From JACCWP01 sp963801045 (GTDB taxonomy: Bacteria > Actinomycetota > Actinomycetes > Propionibacteriales > Nocardioidaceae): a stretch of DNA of 64,000 nt. Made by a program: the position numbers and the translations under genes. This document shows positions 1-7,961 of the stretch, one piece after another (position 1 is the stretch's first letter; every line of letters starts with the position of its first letter). Below the pieces are notes generated by a model. It did not search any database, was not told where the DNA came from, and saw only the letters and a program-made list of their open reading frames with translations. The stretch covers positions 62,001 to 126,000 of the forward strand of contig CAWDDC010000002.1 in NCBI GenBank assembly GCA_963801045.1, given 5' to 3'.

Positions 1-5
1 ACATC

Positions 6-27
6 GTTCACAGTGAACAGTGTTCAC
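6..27. promoter_or_regulatory. Overlapping palindromes, candidate TetR-type operator
   Basis: Three alternating half-sites form two overlapping palindromes: GTTCAC-A-GTGAAC (6-18) and GTGAAC-AGT-GTTCAC (13-27). They end 30 bases before the MMPL start codon. MMPL exporters are commonly controlled by a TetR repressor, and this is the right kind of site, but no regulator gene is visible because the window begins here. The 3-base spacer rules out the LexA box of this genome, which has 4. Confidence 0.5.
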
Positions 28-56
28 GAAAACGATGGTCATTCACGGAGGCGGAG

Positions 57-2462
57 ATGGAACGCTGGGGTCGACTCGTCGCACGGTGGCGCTGGACCGT
101 GCTGGTGGTCGGTGTGCTGGTGGCGGTGCTGGCCGGGCTGTACGGCTTCGGCGTCTTCGGCGCGCTGTCCGACGGCGGCTTCGAGGACCCGGACAGCGAG
201 TCCGCGCGGGCCGACGCCGCGATCGCCGAGGCGTTCGGGCCGACCGACGCCGACGTCCTCGTGCTGTACGAGACCGGCGACGGCGCGACCGTCGACGACC
301 CGGCCGTTGAGCAGGCGGTCACCGAGACCGTCGCGGCGCTGCCGGACGCCGACGTCGTCGAGGCCCGCACCGCGTGGAACGGCGGCGGCAGGGCGCTGGT
401 CTCCGACGACGGCGAGTCGACGCTGGTCGCCCTCACGCTCGCCGGCGCCGACGACGACGCCAAGGCCGAGGCCTACGAGCGGATCGCCGACGACCTCGAG
501 GCGCCCGGGCTGACCGAGCAGGCCGGCGGGCCGACCGCCGTGTTCAGCGACGTGGGGGACCAGGTGGCGGCCGACATCGCCCGCGCCGAGTCGCTGACCA
601 TCCCGATCGTCGTGCTGCTGTGCCTGGTCGTGTTCGGGAGCATCGTGTCCGCCACGCTGCCGGCGCTCGTCGGCGGCATCGCGATCATCGGCTCGTTCGC
701 GCTGCTGCGCGTCTTCACCACGGTGACCGACGTCTCGATCTTCGCCATCAACGTGATCACCCTGCTCGGGCTCGGGCTGGCGATCGACTACGCGCTGTTC
801 GTGGTGAGCCGGTTCCGCGAGGAGCTGGGCGCCGGCCGGTCCACTCCCGACGCGATCGCCCGGACGATGGCCACCGCCGGCCGCACCGTGCTGTTCTCCG
901 GGCTGACCGTGGCGGTGTCGCTCGCGTCGCTGCTGCTGTTCCCGCAGGTCTTCCTGCGCTCGATGGGCTTCGGGGGCATGGCCGCGGTGCTGGTCGCGAT
1001 GGTCACCGCGCTCACCGTGCTGCCCGCCCTGCTCGCCGTGCTGGGGCCGCGGGTCGACGCCGGGCGGATGCCGTGGCGGCGTCGCCGCGACGCGCGCCGG
1101 CAGGCCGCCGGTGCCGGGGCGGGTGTGGAGCACGGCGCCTGGGCGCGGATCGCCCGGGTGGTCATGCGCCGCCCCGTCGTCGTCCTGGTCACCGTGGTCG
1201 TGGGTCTGCTGGCGATCGGGCTGCCGTTCCTGCGGGTGGAGTGGACCAGCGTGGACGAGCGGGTGCTGCCCGAGGGGACCGAGAGCCGGGTGGTGAGCGA
1301 GGAGCTCGACGCCGGGTTCCCCGGCCAGGACGAGTCGACCGCCGACGTGGTGGTGACCGGCGCCGACCCGGCCGGCCTGGAGTCCTACACCACCGCGCTG
1401 GGCGCGGTCGACGGCGTGGACGCGGTCCGCGTCGTGGGCGAGCAGGACGGCACGACCCGGCTCGAGGTCGCGTACGCCGCCGACCCCTACAGCGCTGAGG
1501 GCCGCGACCTGGTCGAGCAGCTGCGGGCGGTGCCGGTGCCCGACGGCGCGCAGGCCCTGGTCGGCGGGGAGGGCGCGCAGCTGATCGACCTGCTGACCTC
1601 GCTCGGCGACACCCTGCCGTGGATGGGGCTGGTGGTGGTCGTGGCCATGATGGTGCTGCTGTTCGTCGCGTTCGGGTCGGTCGTGCTGCCGCTCAAGGCG
1701 ATCGTGGTCAACGTGATCTCGGTGGTGGCGTCGTTCGGTGTCGTCGTCTGGATCTTCCAGGACGGCCACCTGTCCGGTCTGCTGGGCTTCACCCCGCTCG
1801 GGGCGCTGGACGCGACGCAGCCGATCCTGATGCTGGCCATCCTGTTCGGCCTGTCGATGGACTACGAGGTGTTCCTGCTCTCGCGGATCCGGGAGCAGTG
1901 GGACCGCACCCACGACAACACGGCGTCGGTGGCGGTCGGGCTGCAGCAGACCGGCGCGATCATCACCAGCGCGGCACTGCTGCTGGCCGTGGTGATCGGG
2001 GCGTTCGCGACCTCGGGCATCACGTTCATCAAGATGATCGGCGTCGGCATGCTGGTGGCGATCGTCGTCGACGCCACGGTCGTACGCACCCTGCTGGTGC
2101 CCGCAGCGATGCGGCTGATGGGCCAGGCCAACTGGTGGGCGCCGGCACCGCTCGCGCGGTGGTGGGAGCGGCACGGCTTCCGGGAGGAGCCCGGGGACGT
2201 GATCGGGCCGGACGGCCAGGTCGGGCACGCGAACGGTGACGTCGGAGGGTCGACGCATACTGGCCCCGTGAGGCACAGCGAGTTCTGGTCCCGGATGGAG
2301 CAGCACCTCGGCAGCGGTTACGCGCGGGTCTGGTCCGACCAGCAGGTGCTCGCCGCCCTCGACGGCCGCACCGTCCAGCAGGCGCTGGCCGCGGGGGAGC
2401 CGCCCAAGCGGGTGTGGCGGGCGGTGTGGGCCACGCTCGAGCTGCCCGCCTCCGAGCGATGA
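57..2462 (+). CDS. MMPL/RND-family membrane transporter (frame runs into a DUF3046 domain)
   Basis: Membrane exporter of the MMPL class (lipid or small-molecule efflux). Two homologous halves are visible: a first TM near residues 11-33, a TM bundle around 180-330 with the GLAIDYALF motif near 240, and a second bundle around 520-690 with the matching GLSMDYEVF motif near 596. ATG 57 follows GGAGGCGGAG. The frame stays open through residues 738-801, which are a complete DUF3046 protein. A single-base shift before about 2230 would instead end the transporter at 2239, the usual length of about 725 residues, so the fusion is probably a sequence artefact. An operator-like palindrome lies just upstream. 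Confidence 0.9.
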   Translation: MERWGRLVARWRWTVLVVGVLVAVLAGLYGFGVFGALSDGGFEDPDSESARADAAIAEAFGPTDADVLVLYETGDGATVDDPAVEQAVTETVAALPDADVVEARTAWNGGGRALVSDDGESTLVALTLAGADDDAKAEAYERIADDLEAPGLTEQAGGPTAVFSDVGDQVAADIARAESLTIPIVVLLCLVVFGSIVSATLPALVGGIAIIGSFALLRVFTTVTDVSIFAINVITLLGLGLAIDYALFVVSRFREELGAGRSTPDAIARTMATAGRTVLFSGLTVAVSLASLLLFPQVFLRSMGFGGMAAVLVAMVTALTVLPALLAVLGPRVDAGRMPWRRRRDARRQAAGAGAGVEHGAWARIARVVMRRPVVVLVTVVVGLLAIGLPFLRVEWTSVDERVLPEGTESRVVSEELDAGFPGQDESTADVVVTGADPAGLESYTTALGAVDGVDAVRVVGEQDGTTRLEVAYAADPYSAEGRDLVEQLRAVPVPDGAQALVGGEGAQLIDLLTSLGDTLPWMGLVVVVAMMVLLFVAFGSVVLPLKAIVVNVISVVASFGVVVWIFQDGHLSGLLGFTPLGALDATQPILMLAILFGLSMDYEVFLLSRIREQWDRTHDNTASVAVGLQQTGAIITSAALLLAVVIGAFATSGITFIKMIGVGMLVAIVVDATVVRTLLVPAAMRLMGQANWWAPAPLARWWERHGFREEPGDVIGPDGQVGHANGDVGGSTHTGPVRHSEFWSRMEQHLGSGYARVWSDQQVLAALDGRTVQQALAAGEPPKRVWRAVWATLELPASER
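2268..2462 (+). CDS. DUF3046 family protein
   Basis: Sixty-four residues with the whole DUF3046 signature (RHSEFWSRMEQHLG, YARVWSD, DGRTVQQALAAGE, PKRVWRAVW). GTG 2268 lies 6 bases after CATACT, a good -10 for a leaderless transcript, which argues for a separate gene although it is in frame with the MMPL gene above. The function is unknown. In mycobacteria the homologue (Rv2738c, from memory) sits next to recA; here recA is 15 kb away. Confidence 0.85.
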   Translation: MRHSEFWSRMEQHLGSGYARVWSDQQVLAALDGRTVQQALAAGEPPKRVWRAVWATLELPASER

Positions 2463-2621
2463 CCGGCGCTGTGGTCGTGGGTGCCCACCCGACGGGCGTT
2501 TGCGACGCAGATGTGCCCCATTGCCTATGACATCCAGGCCTCTGAGGCACGCCGATCCGTACCTGGGCTGTGCTTCCTGGGCGGGGGGGTGGACACTAGG
2601 GGTGATGAGACGAAGCCAGCC

Positions 2622-2831
2622 GTGAACCGGCGACACCTGAAGAACAGTCCCTTCAACGTCCGACGCGAGCCCGTCGAGGTCGAGCAGTACACCGTGGGGG
2701 ACCGGGTGATTCACGACTCCTACGGTCTGGGCACCGTCGTCGCACTCGAGGGGACGCACGCGGTCATGGTCGACTTCAGCCCCCAGCGGGCGAGGATCAG
2801 CCTGCCCTGTTCCAAGATGACGGCCTTCTGA
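2622..2831 (+). CDS. Small conserved actinobacterial protein with an SH3-like repeat
   Basis: The conserved part is the C-terminal 45 residues (VGDRVIHDSYGLGTVVALEG, then VDFSPQRARISLPCSKM), a KOW/Tudor-like beta-barrel pattern found in small actinobacterial proteins of unknown role. GTG 2622 begins it. An alternative is ATG 2605, behind CACTAGGGGTG, which codes MRRSQP and then stops; a one-base shift would join it to the conserved part, and homologues often begin with a basic stretch of this kind. It lies downstream of DUF3046 on the same strand. Confidence 0.6.
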   Translation: MNRRHLKNSPFNVRREPVEVEQYTVGDRVIHDSYGLGTVVALEGTHAVMVDFSPQRARISLPCSKMTAF

Positions 2832-2889
2832 CCCAGATCGGCTGAACGAGGGTCTTCCCTGCAGCACGCGCGGCGGCGAGCATGGCCGG

Positions 2890-3889
2890 ATGGGCGCGGC
2901 TGATGACGTCTGGAGGCTGGTCAACGGATTCCAGGTGACCGAGGCGCTGCACGTCGCCGCCACCCTGGGAATCTCCGACCTGCTCGCCGCGGGGCCTCGC
3001 GATGTCGAGGCGCTCGCCGACGAGGCGGACTGCCACCCCGACGCGCTGTACCGGCTGCTGCGCGCTCTGTCGACGGTCGGCGTCTACGAGGAGCTGCCGG
3101 GTCGCCGGTTCGCGACCACCCCCCAGGGCCGGGCGCTGGAGGCGGACGCGGACCCGTCGCTGTCCGCATGGGCCCGCTACGTCGGCCGGCCGGCCACCCG
3201 GGCGGCCTGGGCCGGTCTGCTGGACGGGGTCCGGACTGGTGCCGAGCCGTTCACGGCGGTGCACGGGATGAGCGCGTGGGAGTACCGCCAGGAGCGCCCG
3301 GCCGAGAACGCCCTGTTCGACGAGGCGATGGCCCAGCTGTCCGCGCGGGAGGCGACCTGGGTGCTCGACGCCTACGACCTCGACGGCGTCGGCACGGTCG
3401 TCGACGTCGGCGGAGGACGCGGCCGGCTGCTGGCCGAGGCGCTCACCCGGCACCCGCGGGCCACCGGCGTGCTGTTCGACCAGGAGCACGTGCTGGCCGA
3501 CGCGGCTGGGTTGCTGCGCGCGCGGGGCGTCGAGGACCGGGTCCGGCTTGGTCCCGGGTGACTTCTTCGAGCAGGTCCCGCCAGGGGGCGACGTCTACTT
3601 GCTGAAGTCGATCGTGCACGACTGGGACGATGCCGAGGCGGTGGCCCTGCTGCGGTGCTGCCGGGCGGCGATGGCCGACGGAGCACGGCTGGCGCTGGTC
3701 GAGCGACTGCTCGAAGGGCCGAACGAGGGCCGGCTGGCCGCGTTCTCCGACCTCAACATGCTGGTCCTGCAGGGCGGCCGGGAGCGAACCACCGACGGCT
3801 ACACCGCACTGCTGGACGCCGCCGGGTTGCGGCTCACGCAAGTGGTGCCGACCGGCAACTTCCACGTGCTCGAAGCGGTGCCGGCGTAG
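2890..3889 (+). CDS. SAM-dependent O-methyltransferase, dimerisation-domain type (frameshifted)
   Basis: Methyltransferase of the plant O-methyltransferase/hydroxyindole type. An N-terminal winged-helix dimerisation domain occupies about residues 1-85, with a Rossmann SAM motif VVDVGGGRGRLL near 170. After the break come GDFFEQVP and LLKSIVHDWDD, typical of motifs III-IV with the catalytic His, and a TTDGY segment at the end. The frame breaks near 3548: removing one T in CTTGGTCCC restores VRLVPGDFF. The substrate cannot be told from the sequence. The 3-prime end overlaps the convergent permease gene by 56 bases. Confidence 0.8.
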
Positions 3890-5195
3890 GCGTCAGCAGC
3901 CCACCCGGTCGGGGTCGCCCTCCGGGTCCGGCTCTGGGCCCGGCTCGATCGCCGGCTGACGGCGGGGTGGGTGCCCGGCGTTGCCACCGGTCGTAGCCCA
4001 GGGCGGCCGCGGCGACCAGCAGGGCGCCGAGCACGTACACGCCGGTGACAGCCAGCAGCCCGAGGGTGCAGCAGCAGGCGACCATGGCCGCCCGGTGCGC
4101 CACCGTGCCGCGGGGCAGCAGCCGCACGGCGGCGGCGGTGCCGAGCACGTAGACGAGCACGAACGCGCTGGTCGTCAGCAGCACCGAGGCGTGCGTGCTG
4201 AGCCCGGTCACCGCGACCACCAGCAGGCCGAGGATGCCGACGACGCTGAGGACGCCGAGGGAACGCAGCGGCACCTCGCCGGCGCGGCTGCCGTGCGCCA
4301 GCCAGGACGGCAGCGCCCGGTCCCGGCCCAGCGCCGCGCCGAGCTTGGCGCCGCCGGCGTAGTACGAGTTCATCGCGCCGAAGGTGAGCAGCACGGCGAC
4401 CACGGCGGTCAGCACGCGCACCTGGCCGCCCACGCCGATGGCGAGCAGCTCGGCCAGCGGTGCGCCGGTCGAACCGGCGCCAGGCCCGAGCACCAGCACG
4501 CCGGCCGCGGCGACACCCAGGTAGAGCACGCCGACCACGACCAGGGCGATCACCGTCGCCCGCGGGACGTCCTGGGCGGGGTGCCGATAGTCGCCGGCCA
4601 GCGACGTCACCGCCTCCCAGCCGGCGAAACCCCAGACCAGCACCGCGGCCGCGGGCGCGATCGCCCACCAGCCGTGCGGCGCGAACGGCTGCAGGTTGGC
4701 CAGGTCGGCGTGCGGCAACGCGGAGACCGTCGCCACCAGCAGCAGCACCGCCAGCACGCCGACCAGCGCCAGCTGGGTGCGTCCGGAGACCCGCAGACCG
4801 CAGGCGTTGGTGAGCGCGACGCCGACGATGAGCACGCCCGCCGTGACCAGGGTCGTGGTGCGGCCGCCGCCGAACACGGACGAGACGTACGCGCCCGCGA
4901 ACATGCCCGCGGGCGGCGCCCCGACCGCCACGCCGAAGAAGAAGCACCAGCCGACGACGGTCGCCGCGGGAGCGCCGAAGGCCCGGCGGACGTAGGTGGA
5001 CACTCCGCCCGAGTCGGGGTAGCGCGCCCCGAGGGCGGCGAACGTGGTGGCCAGTGGGACCGACAGCGCGATCAGCAGCAGCCAGGCCAGCAGCGAGGCC
5101 GGGCCGGCGATGTCGGCGGCCAGCGCGGGCAGGGCGATCACCCCGGTGCCGAGGACGGCGCCGACGGTCAGGGCCGCCCCTTGCGGAACCGTCAT
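3834..5195 (-). CDS. APC-family amino acid permease
   Basis: Integral membrane amino acid/polyamine transporter of 453 residues with about twelve hydrophobic segments. It starts TVPQGAALTVGAVLGTGVIALPAL, the TM1 helix-break motif of APC permeases. ATG 5195 is chosen because the longer open frame upstream is polar and lies in the divergent promoter region. It diverges from a MocR-type regulator 82 bases away, a usual arrangement in which the regulator controls the transporter. The last residues are low-complexity and overlap the methyltransferase gene, so the true stop could be earlier. Confidence 0.85.
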   Translation of the reverse strand: MTVPQGAALTVGAVLGTGVIALPALAADIAGPASLLAWLLLIALSVPLATTFAALGARYPDSGGVSTYVRRAFGAPAATVVGWCFFFGVAVGAPPAGMFAGAYVSSVFGGGRTTTLVTAGVLIVGVALTNACGLRVSGRTQLALVGVLAVLLLVATVSALPHADLANLQPFAPHGWWAIAPAAAVLVWGFAGWEAVTSLAGDYRHPAQDVPRATVIALVVVGVLYLGVAAAGVLVLGPGAGSTGAPLAELLAIGVGGQVRVLTAVVAVLLTFGAMNSYYAGGAKLGAALGRDRALPSWLAHGSRAGEVPLRSLGVLSVVGILGLLVVAVTGLSTHASVLLTTSAFVLVYVLGTAAAVRLLPRGTVAHRAAMVACCCTLGLLAVTGVYVLGALLVAAAALGYDRWQRRAPTPPSAGDRAGPRAGPGGRPRPGGLLTPTPAPLRARGSCRSAPLA

Positions 5196-5219
5196 CACGA
5201 CGACCACGCTAGGCGGCGG

Positions 5220-5266
5220 ATTGGCTCGTCGGCAGTGCCAATCCGGCGTCGTACCGACGGTCCAAT
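5220..5266. promoter_or_regulatory. Candidate MocR operator between divergent genes
   Basis: ATTGGC (5220-5225) and GCCAAT (5237-5242) form an inverted repeat, and a third CCAAT copy lies at 5262-5266, just before the Shine-Dalgarno sequence of the regulator gene. The sites sit in the 82-base gap between the permease and MocR genes, where an autoregulatory operator is expected. Assignment to MocR is inference. Confidence 0.4.
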
Positions 5267-5277
5267 GGGAGGCGGCA

Positions 5278-6723
5278 GTGGACGTCCACCTCAGCCTGGA
5301 GGGTCGCACCGACCTGGCCGCCGCGATCTACGCCCAGCTGCGCGAGGCGGTGCTGTCCGGCCGGCTCGCCGCGGGTGAGCGGCTGCCACCGTCGCGGGAG
5401 CTGGCCCGCCGGCTGGCGGTGTCGCGCACCACGGTCGCCGCGGCGTACGAGCGGCTCGTCGCCGAGGGGTTCCTCGTCGGCAGGGTCGGCGCCGGCACCT
5501 ACGTCTCCGGCGCGGCGGTCGGCCCACCCCGGACCCGGCGGGCGCCCGCGGGCGCGGTGCGGCCGCGGGCGATCTGGCAGGACGTCGAGCTGTCGCCCCG
5601 GACCCCGCCGGACACCACGTACGACTTCAGCGTCGGCGTGCCGGACGTGCGGCTGTTCCCGCTGGAGAGCTGGCGGCGGCTGGTCACCCGCGAGCTCCGG
5701 CGGGCCCGGCTGGGTGCCGACTACGCCGACCCGGCGGGGCACGCCGGACTGCGGGCGGCGATCGCCCGGCACGTCGGCATGGCCCGGTCGGTGCAGGTCG
5801 CGGCCGACGACGTGCTGGTCACCAACGGTGCACAGCAGGCCCTCGACCTGGTCGGCCGGGTGCTCGTCGAGCCGGGGTCGTGCGTGGCCGTGGAGGAGCC
5901 CGGCTACCTCCCCGCGCGGCGGCTGTTCGCCTCGCTGGGCGCGCGGGTCGTGGGGGTGCCGGTCGACGACGAGGGCCTGGTGGTCGAGGCGCTGCCGGCC
6001 GACGCCGTGCTCGTCTACACCACGCCGTCGCACCAGTACCCGCTCGGCACCGTGATGTCGCTGGCCCGGCGCACCGCCCTGCTCGACTGGGCGGGCAGGC
6101 GCGGTGCGGTGGTGGTCGAGGACGACTACGACAGCGAGTTCCGGTTCTCGGGCCGTCCGCTCGAGCCGCTGCAGAGCATCGATCGCAGCGGGCGGGTCGT
6201 CTATGTCGGCACGTTCTCCAAGACGCTTCTGCCGACGCTGCGGGTCGGCTTCTGCGTGGCGCCGGCGTCGCTGCGGTCGGCGCTGCTGGCCGCACGGCAG
6301 TTGAGCGACTGGCACGGCGACCAGGTCACCCAGGGGGCGTTGGCGGGCTTCATCGACGAGGGCCTGCTGGCCCGGCACGTGCGGCGCACGACCCGGGAGT
6401 ACGCCGCCCGCAACCAGCTCGTGGTCACCCTCCTGGAGCGCGACTTCGCCGACGTCCTCGTGCCGGTGCGCGCGGCGGCCGGTATGCACCTGACCGCCCG
6501 GACGCCCCCGGGTGCACGGCTGGACTCGGGTGCGCTGGTGCGCCGGGCCGCGGCGGGGGGAGTGGGGGTGCGCGACCTCGCCGACTACTGCGCCGGTGCG
6601 CCGCAGTCAGGACTGGTGATCGGTTACGGGGCGACCACGCTGGAGCAGGTGCAGGCCGGACTGGCGCTGCTGCGGGAGCAGGTGGGTCACGCCGGCGCGG
6701 ACTCGCGGCGGCGCGTCCGGTAG
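5278..6723 (+). CDS. MocR/PdxR-type GntR regulator with aminotransferase fold
   Basis: A 481-residue fusion of a GntR winged helix (about 1-75: LPPSRELARRLAVSRTTVAAAYERL) and a fold-type I aminotransferase domain (about 110-475). The PLP aspartate region EDDYDSEFRF is near 281 and the PLP lysine is K315 in FSKTLLPTLRVGF. GTG 5278 is preceded by GGGAGGCGGCA; a longer in-frame extension overlaps the permease and looks non-coding. Family members sense PLP or an amino-compound/PLP adduct and act as regulators, not enzymes. The divergent permease is the probable target. Confidence 0.9.
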   Translation: MDVHLSLEGRTDLAAAIYAQLREAVLSGRLAAGERLPPSRELARRLAVSRTTVAAAYERLVAEGFLVGRVGAGTYVSGAAVGPPRTRRAPAGAVRPRAIWQDVELSPRTPPDTTYDFSVGVPDVRLFPLESWRRLVTRELRRARLGADYADPAGHAGLRAAIARHVGMARSVQVAADDVLVTNGAQQALDLVGRVLVEPGSCVAVEEPGYLPARRLFASLGARVVGVPVDDEGLVVEALPADAVLVYTTPSHQYPLGTVMSLARRTALLDWAGRRGAVVVEDDYDSEFRFSGRPLEPLQSIDRSGRVVYVGTFSKTLLPTLRVGFCVAPASLRSALLAARQLSDWHGDQVTQGALAGFIDEGLLARHVRRTTREYAARNQLVVTLLERDFADVLVPVRAAAGMHLTARTPPGARLDSGALVRRAAAGGVGVRDLADYCAGAPQSGLVIGYGATTLEQVQAGLALLREQVGHAGADSRRRVR

Positions 6724-7247
6724 TTGCGGGACTTGATCCGGTTGCCGCAGCCGTACTCGCACCAGTTGCGGGAGCGGTTCTTGGAGGCGTCGTAGTACGC
6801 CCACTCGCACTCGTCGGACGAGCAGATCTTGAGCCGCCACCAGATCCCGGCTGCCGCAGCCCGGTGCATGGCCAGCGCGATCTCGGCGAGCGCCCCACGC
6901 ACGCCTGTTCCTGTGGGGACCAGCCGTGGCCCGTCGCCGTTCCAGCGCAGCGCGAGCGGGAGCCGGGCGAGGGTCTCGTCGAGCACGTGGATCGTCCTGC
7001 TGCCGCCGTCGTGGTTGAGCTCCAGCGCCTTCCGCAGGCCGGACCGCAGCTCCCGCGCGAGCGCGAGGTCGTCCCTGGTCGCCCGGGAGCCCCCGGTCAG
7101 CAGCCCGGCGCGCCGCAGGTAGTCGGTCAGGTCTGCCGGCGTCGTCAGGTCGTCGGTGTCGGTCTCGCGATCGGTGGTGTTGACGAACTCGCGCACCACC
7201 GCCAGGTCGGCCGGCGCATCCGGGATCGGCAGGTCAGCACTGACCAT
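6687..7247 (-). CDS. CGNR zinc-finger (ABATE domain) regulator
   Basis: Protein of 186 residues with an N-terminal ABATE-type domain and the C-terminal zinc finger CSSDECEWAYYD...SKNRSRNWCEYGCGNR (roughly residues 138-170), the hallmark of CGNR proteins, which are presumed transcription factors binding a small-molecule stress signal. ATG 7247 has a strong AGGAGG. It overlaps the end of the MocR gene convergently by 37 bases. Inverted repeats upstream (7281-7324) suggest autoregulation and control of the divergent small gene. Confidence 0.9.
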   Translation of the reverse strand: MVSADLPIPDAPADLAVVREFVNTTDRETDTDDLTTPADLTDYLRRAGLLTGGSRATRDDLALARELRSGLRKALELNHDGGSRTIHVLDETLARLPLALRWNGDGPRLVPTGTGVRGALAEIALAMHRAAAAGIWWRLKICSSDECEWAYYDASKNRSRNWCEYGCGNRIKSRNYRTRRRESAPA

Positions 7248-7280
7248 CGCATACCTCCTCGTGACTCGTCCGACACCAGC

Positions 7281-7324
7281 ATAACGCTTTTGGTGGTTGC
7301 GGTCAGGCCGTTACCACCGTAACG
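7281..7324. promoter_or_regulatory. Nested inverted repeats, candidate CGNR-regulator operator
   Basis: CGTTAC-CACC-GTAACG (7309-7324) is a perfect palindrome. GGTGGT (7292-7297) pairs with ACCACC (7313-7318). A further TAACG copy lies at 7282-7286. They occupy the 118-base gap between the CGNR regulator and a divergent small gene. Confidence 0.45.
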
Positions 7325-7365
7325 TGTTCACTGGTGATGCAGTCGAAAGAGCCTAGGAGGACGTC

Positions 7366-7599
7366 ATGAAGTGGTTCGGACTCGTCTTCGAGCAGCTGAC
7401 CCACGACGACGACCGGCAGCGCACGGAGCGACGGCACCTGCAGCAGCGACGTGCGGCGCGGGTCGAGGCGCGGCAGGCCCGGCGCCAGCAGGCGGCGGCA
7501 CCGCCGGCAGCGCACGGCGACGGCACGGCACGGCGAAGGCGGCGAACGCGGCGCCGGTACGCCCCGGCGAACGCGAGCGCAGCGCCCTGCCTCGGCTAG
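7366..7599 (+). CDS. Small basic protein of unknown function
   Basis: Seventy-seven residues beginning MKWFGLVFEQLTHDDD, then rich in Arg, Gln and Ala with alternating charges, and possibly helical. ATG 7366 has a good ribosome site (CTAGGAGGACGTC). I recognise no family. It is divergent from the CGNR regulator, and the operator-like palindromes between them suggest a shared control region. The arginine-rich C-terminus is what random GC-rich sequence also looks like, so the true end could be earlier if a base is in error. Confidence 0.5.
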   Translation: MKWFGLVFEQLTHDDDRQRTERRHLQQRRAARVEARQARRQQAAAPPAAHGDGTARRRRRTRRRYAPANASAAPCLG

Positions 7600-7950
7600 G
7601 GCTGTTCCTTGGTCAGGTGCATGAGCCAGTCCGAGTCGGTCTGGATCAACGCGTAGCGGCGGGCGCCCTTGCGCCCGTGCAGGACCAGGACGATCCGCCG
7701 CTCGTTGCGGTCGATCTCCTCCCACCAGCCGTCGTCGGCGATGGACTTGTCCGCGTCCTCGTAGCCCGCGTGGTCGAGGTCGTGGTCGGGCACGGCGACC
7801 GCGAGCCGGTTCTGCCGCGGGACTGGTGGGAAGGCCGCGGGGCAGCGCCCACGACCGCAGGGCGCCGTTCTCCTCGAGCCGGAGGTCGAAGTGGTGCTGC
7901 GGCTTGTGGTGCTCGTGCAGCACGAAGACCGGGTGCGGGGCCGTCACCAC
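7596..7950 (-). CDS. Stand-alone LigD-type 3'-phosphoesterase domain protein (frameshifted)
   Basis: Matches the phosphoesterase domain of bacterial NHEJ ligase LigD: N-terminal FVLHEHHKPQHHFDLRLEENG with the HHFDLRL metal-binding motif and SWALPRGLP, then after a frame break near 7800-7850 DHDLDHAGYED and the closing RYALIQTDSDWLMHLTKEQ. LigD phosphoesterase trims 3'-ribonucleotides or phosphates at breaks. Here it is about 117 residues without ligase or polymerase domains, a known stand-alone form in actinobacteria. Start is GTG 7950 or 7947. Confidence 0.8.
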
Positions 7951-7961
7951 GCGATCATCCC

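Noticed and set aside
6..27. SOS box upstream of MMPL
   Set aside because: GAAC-AGT-GTTC has a 3-base spacer, while the LexA boxes in this window have 4.
39..2963. A 974-codon open frame on the minus strand opposite the MMPL gene, and similar long frames opposite other genes (5209-6489, 14582-16717, 17244-18926, 35466-37457, 55701-58163)
   Set aside because: They are mirror frames of GC-rich coding sequence: low-complexity Arg/Gly/His/Gln composition, no domains, and a well-supported gene on the other strand.
3981..5378. Long plus-strand frame across the amino acid permease
   Set aside because: The minus-strand frame encodes a clear 12-TM permease; the plus frame is a His/Gln/Gly-rich shadow.
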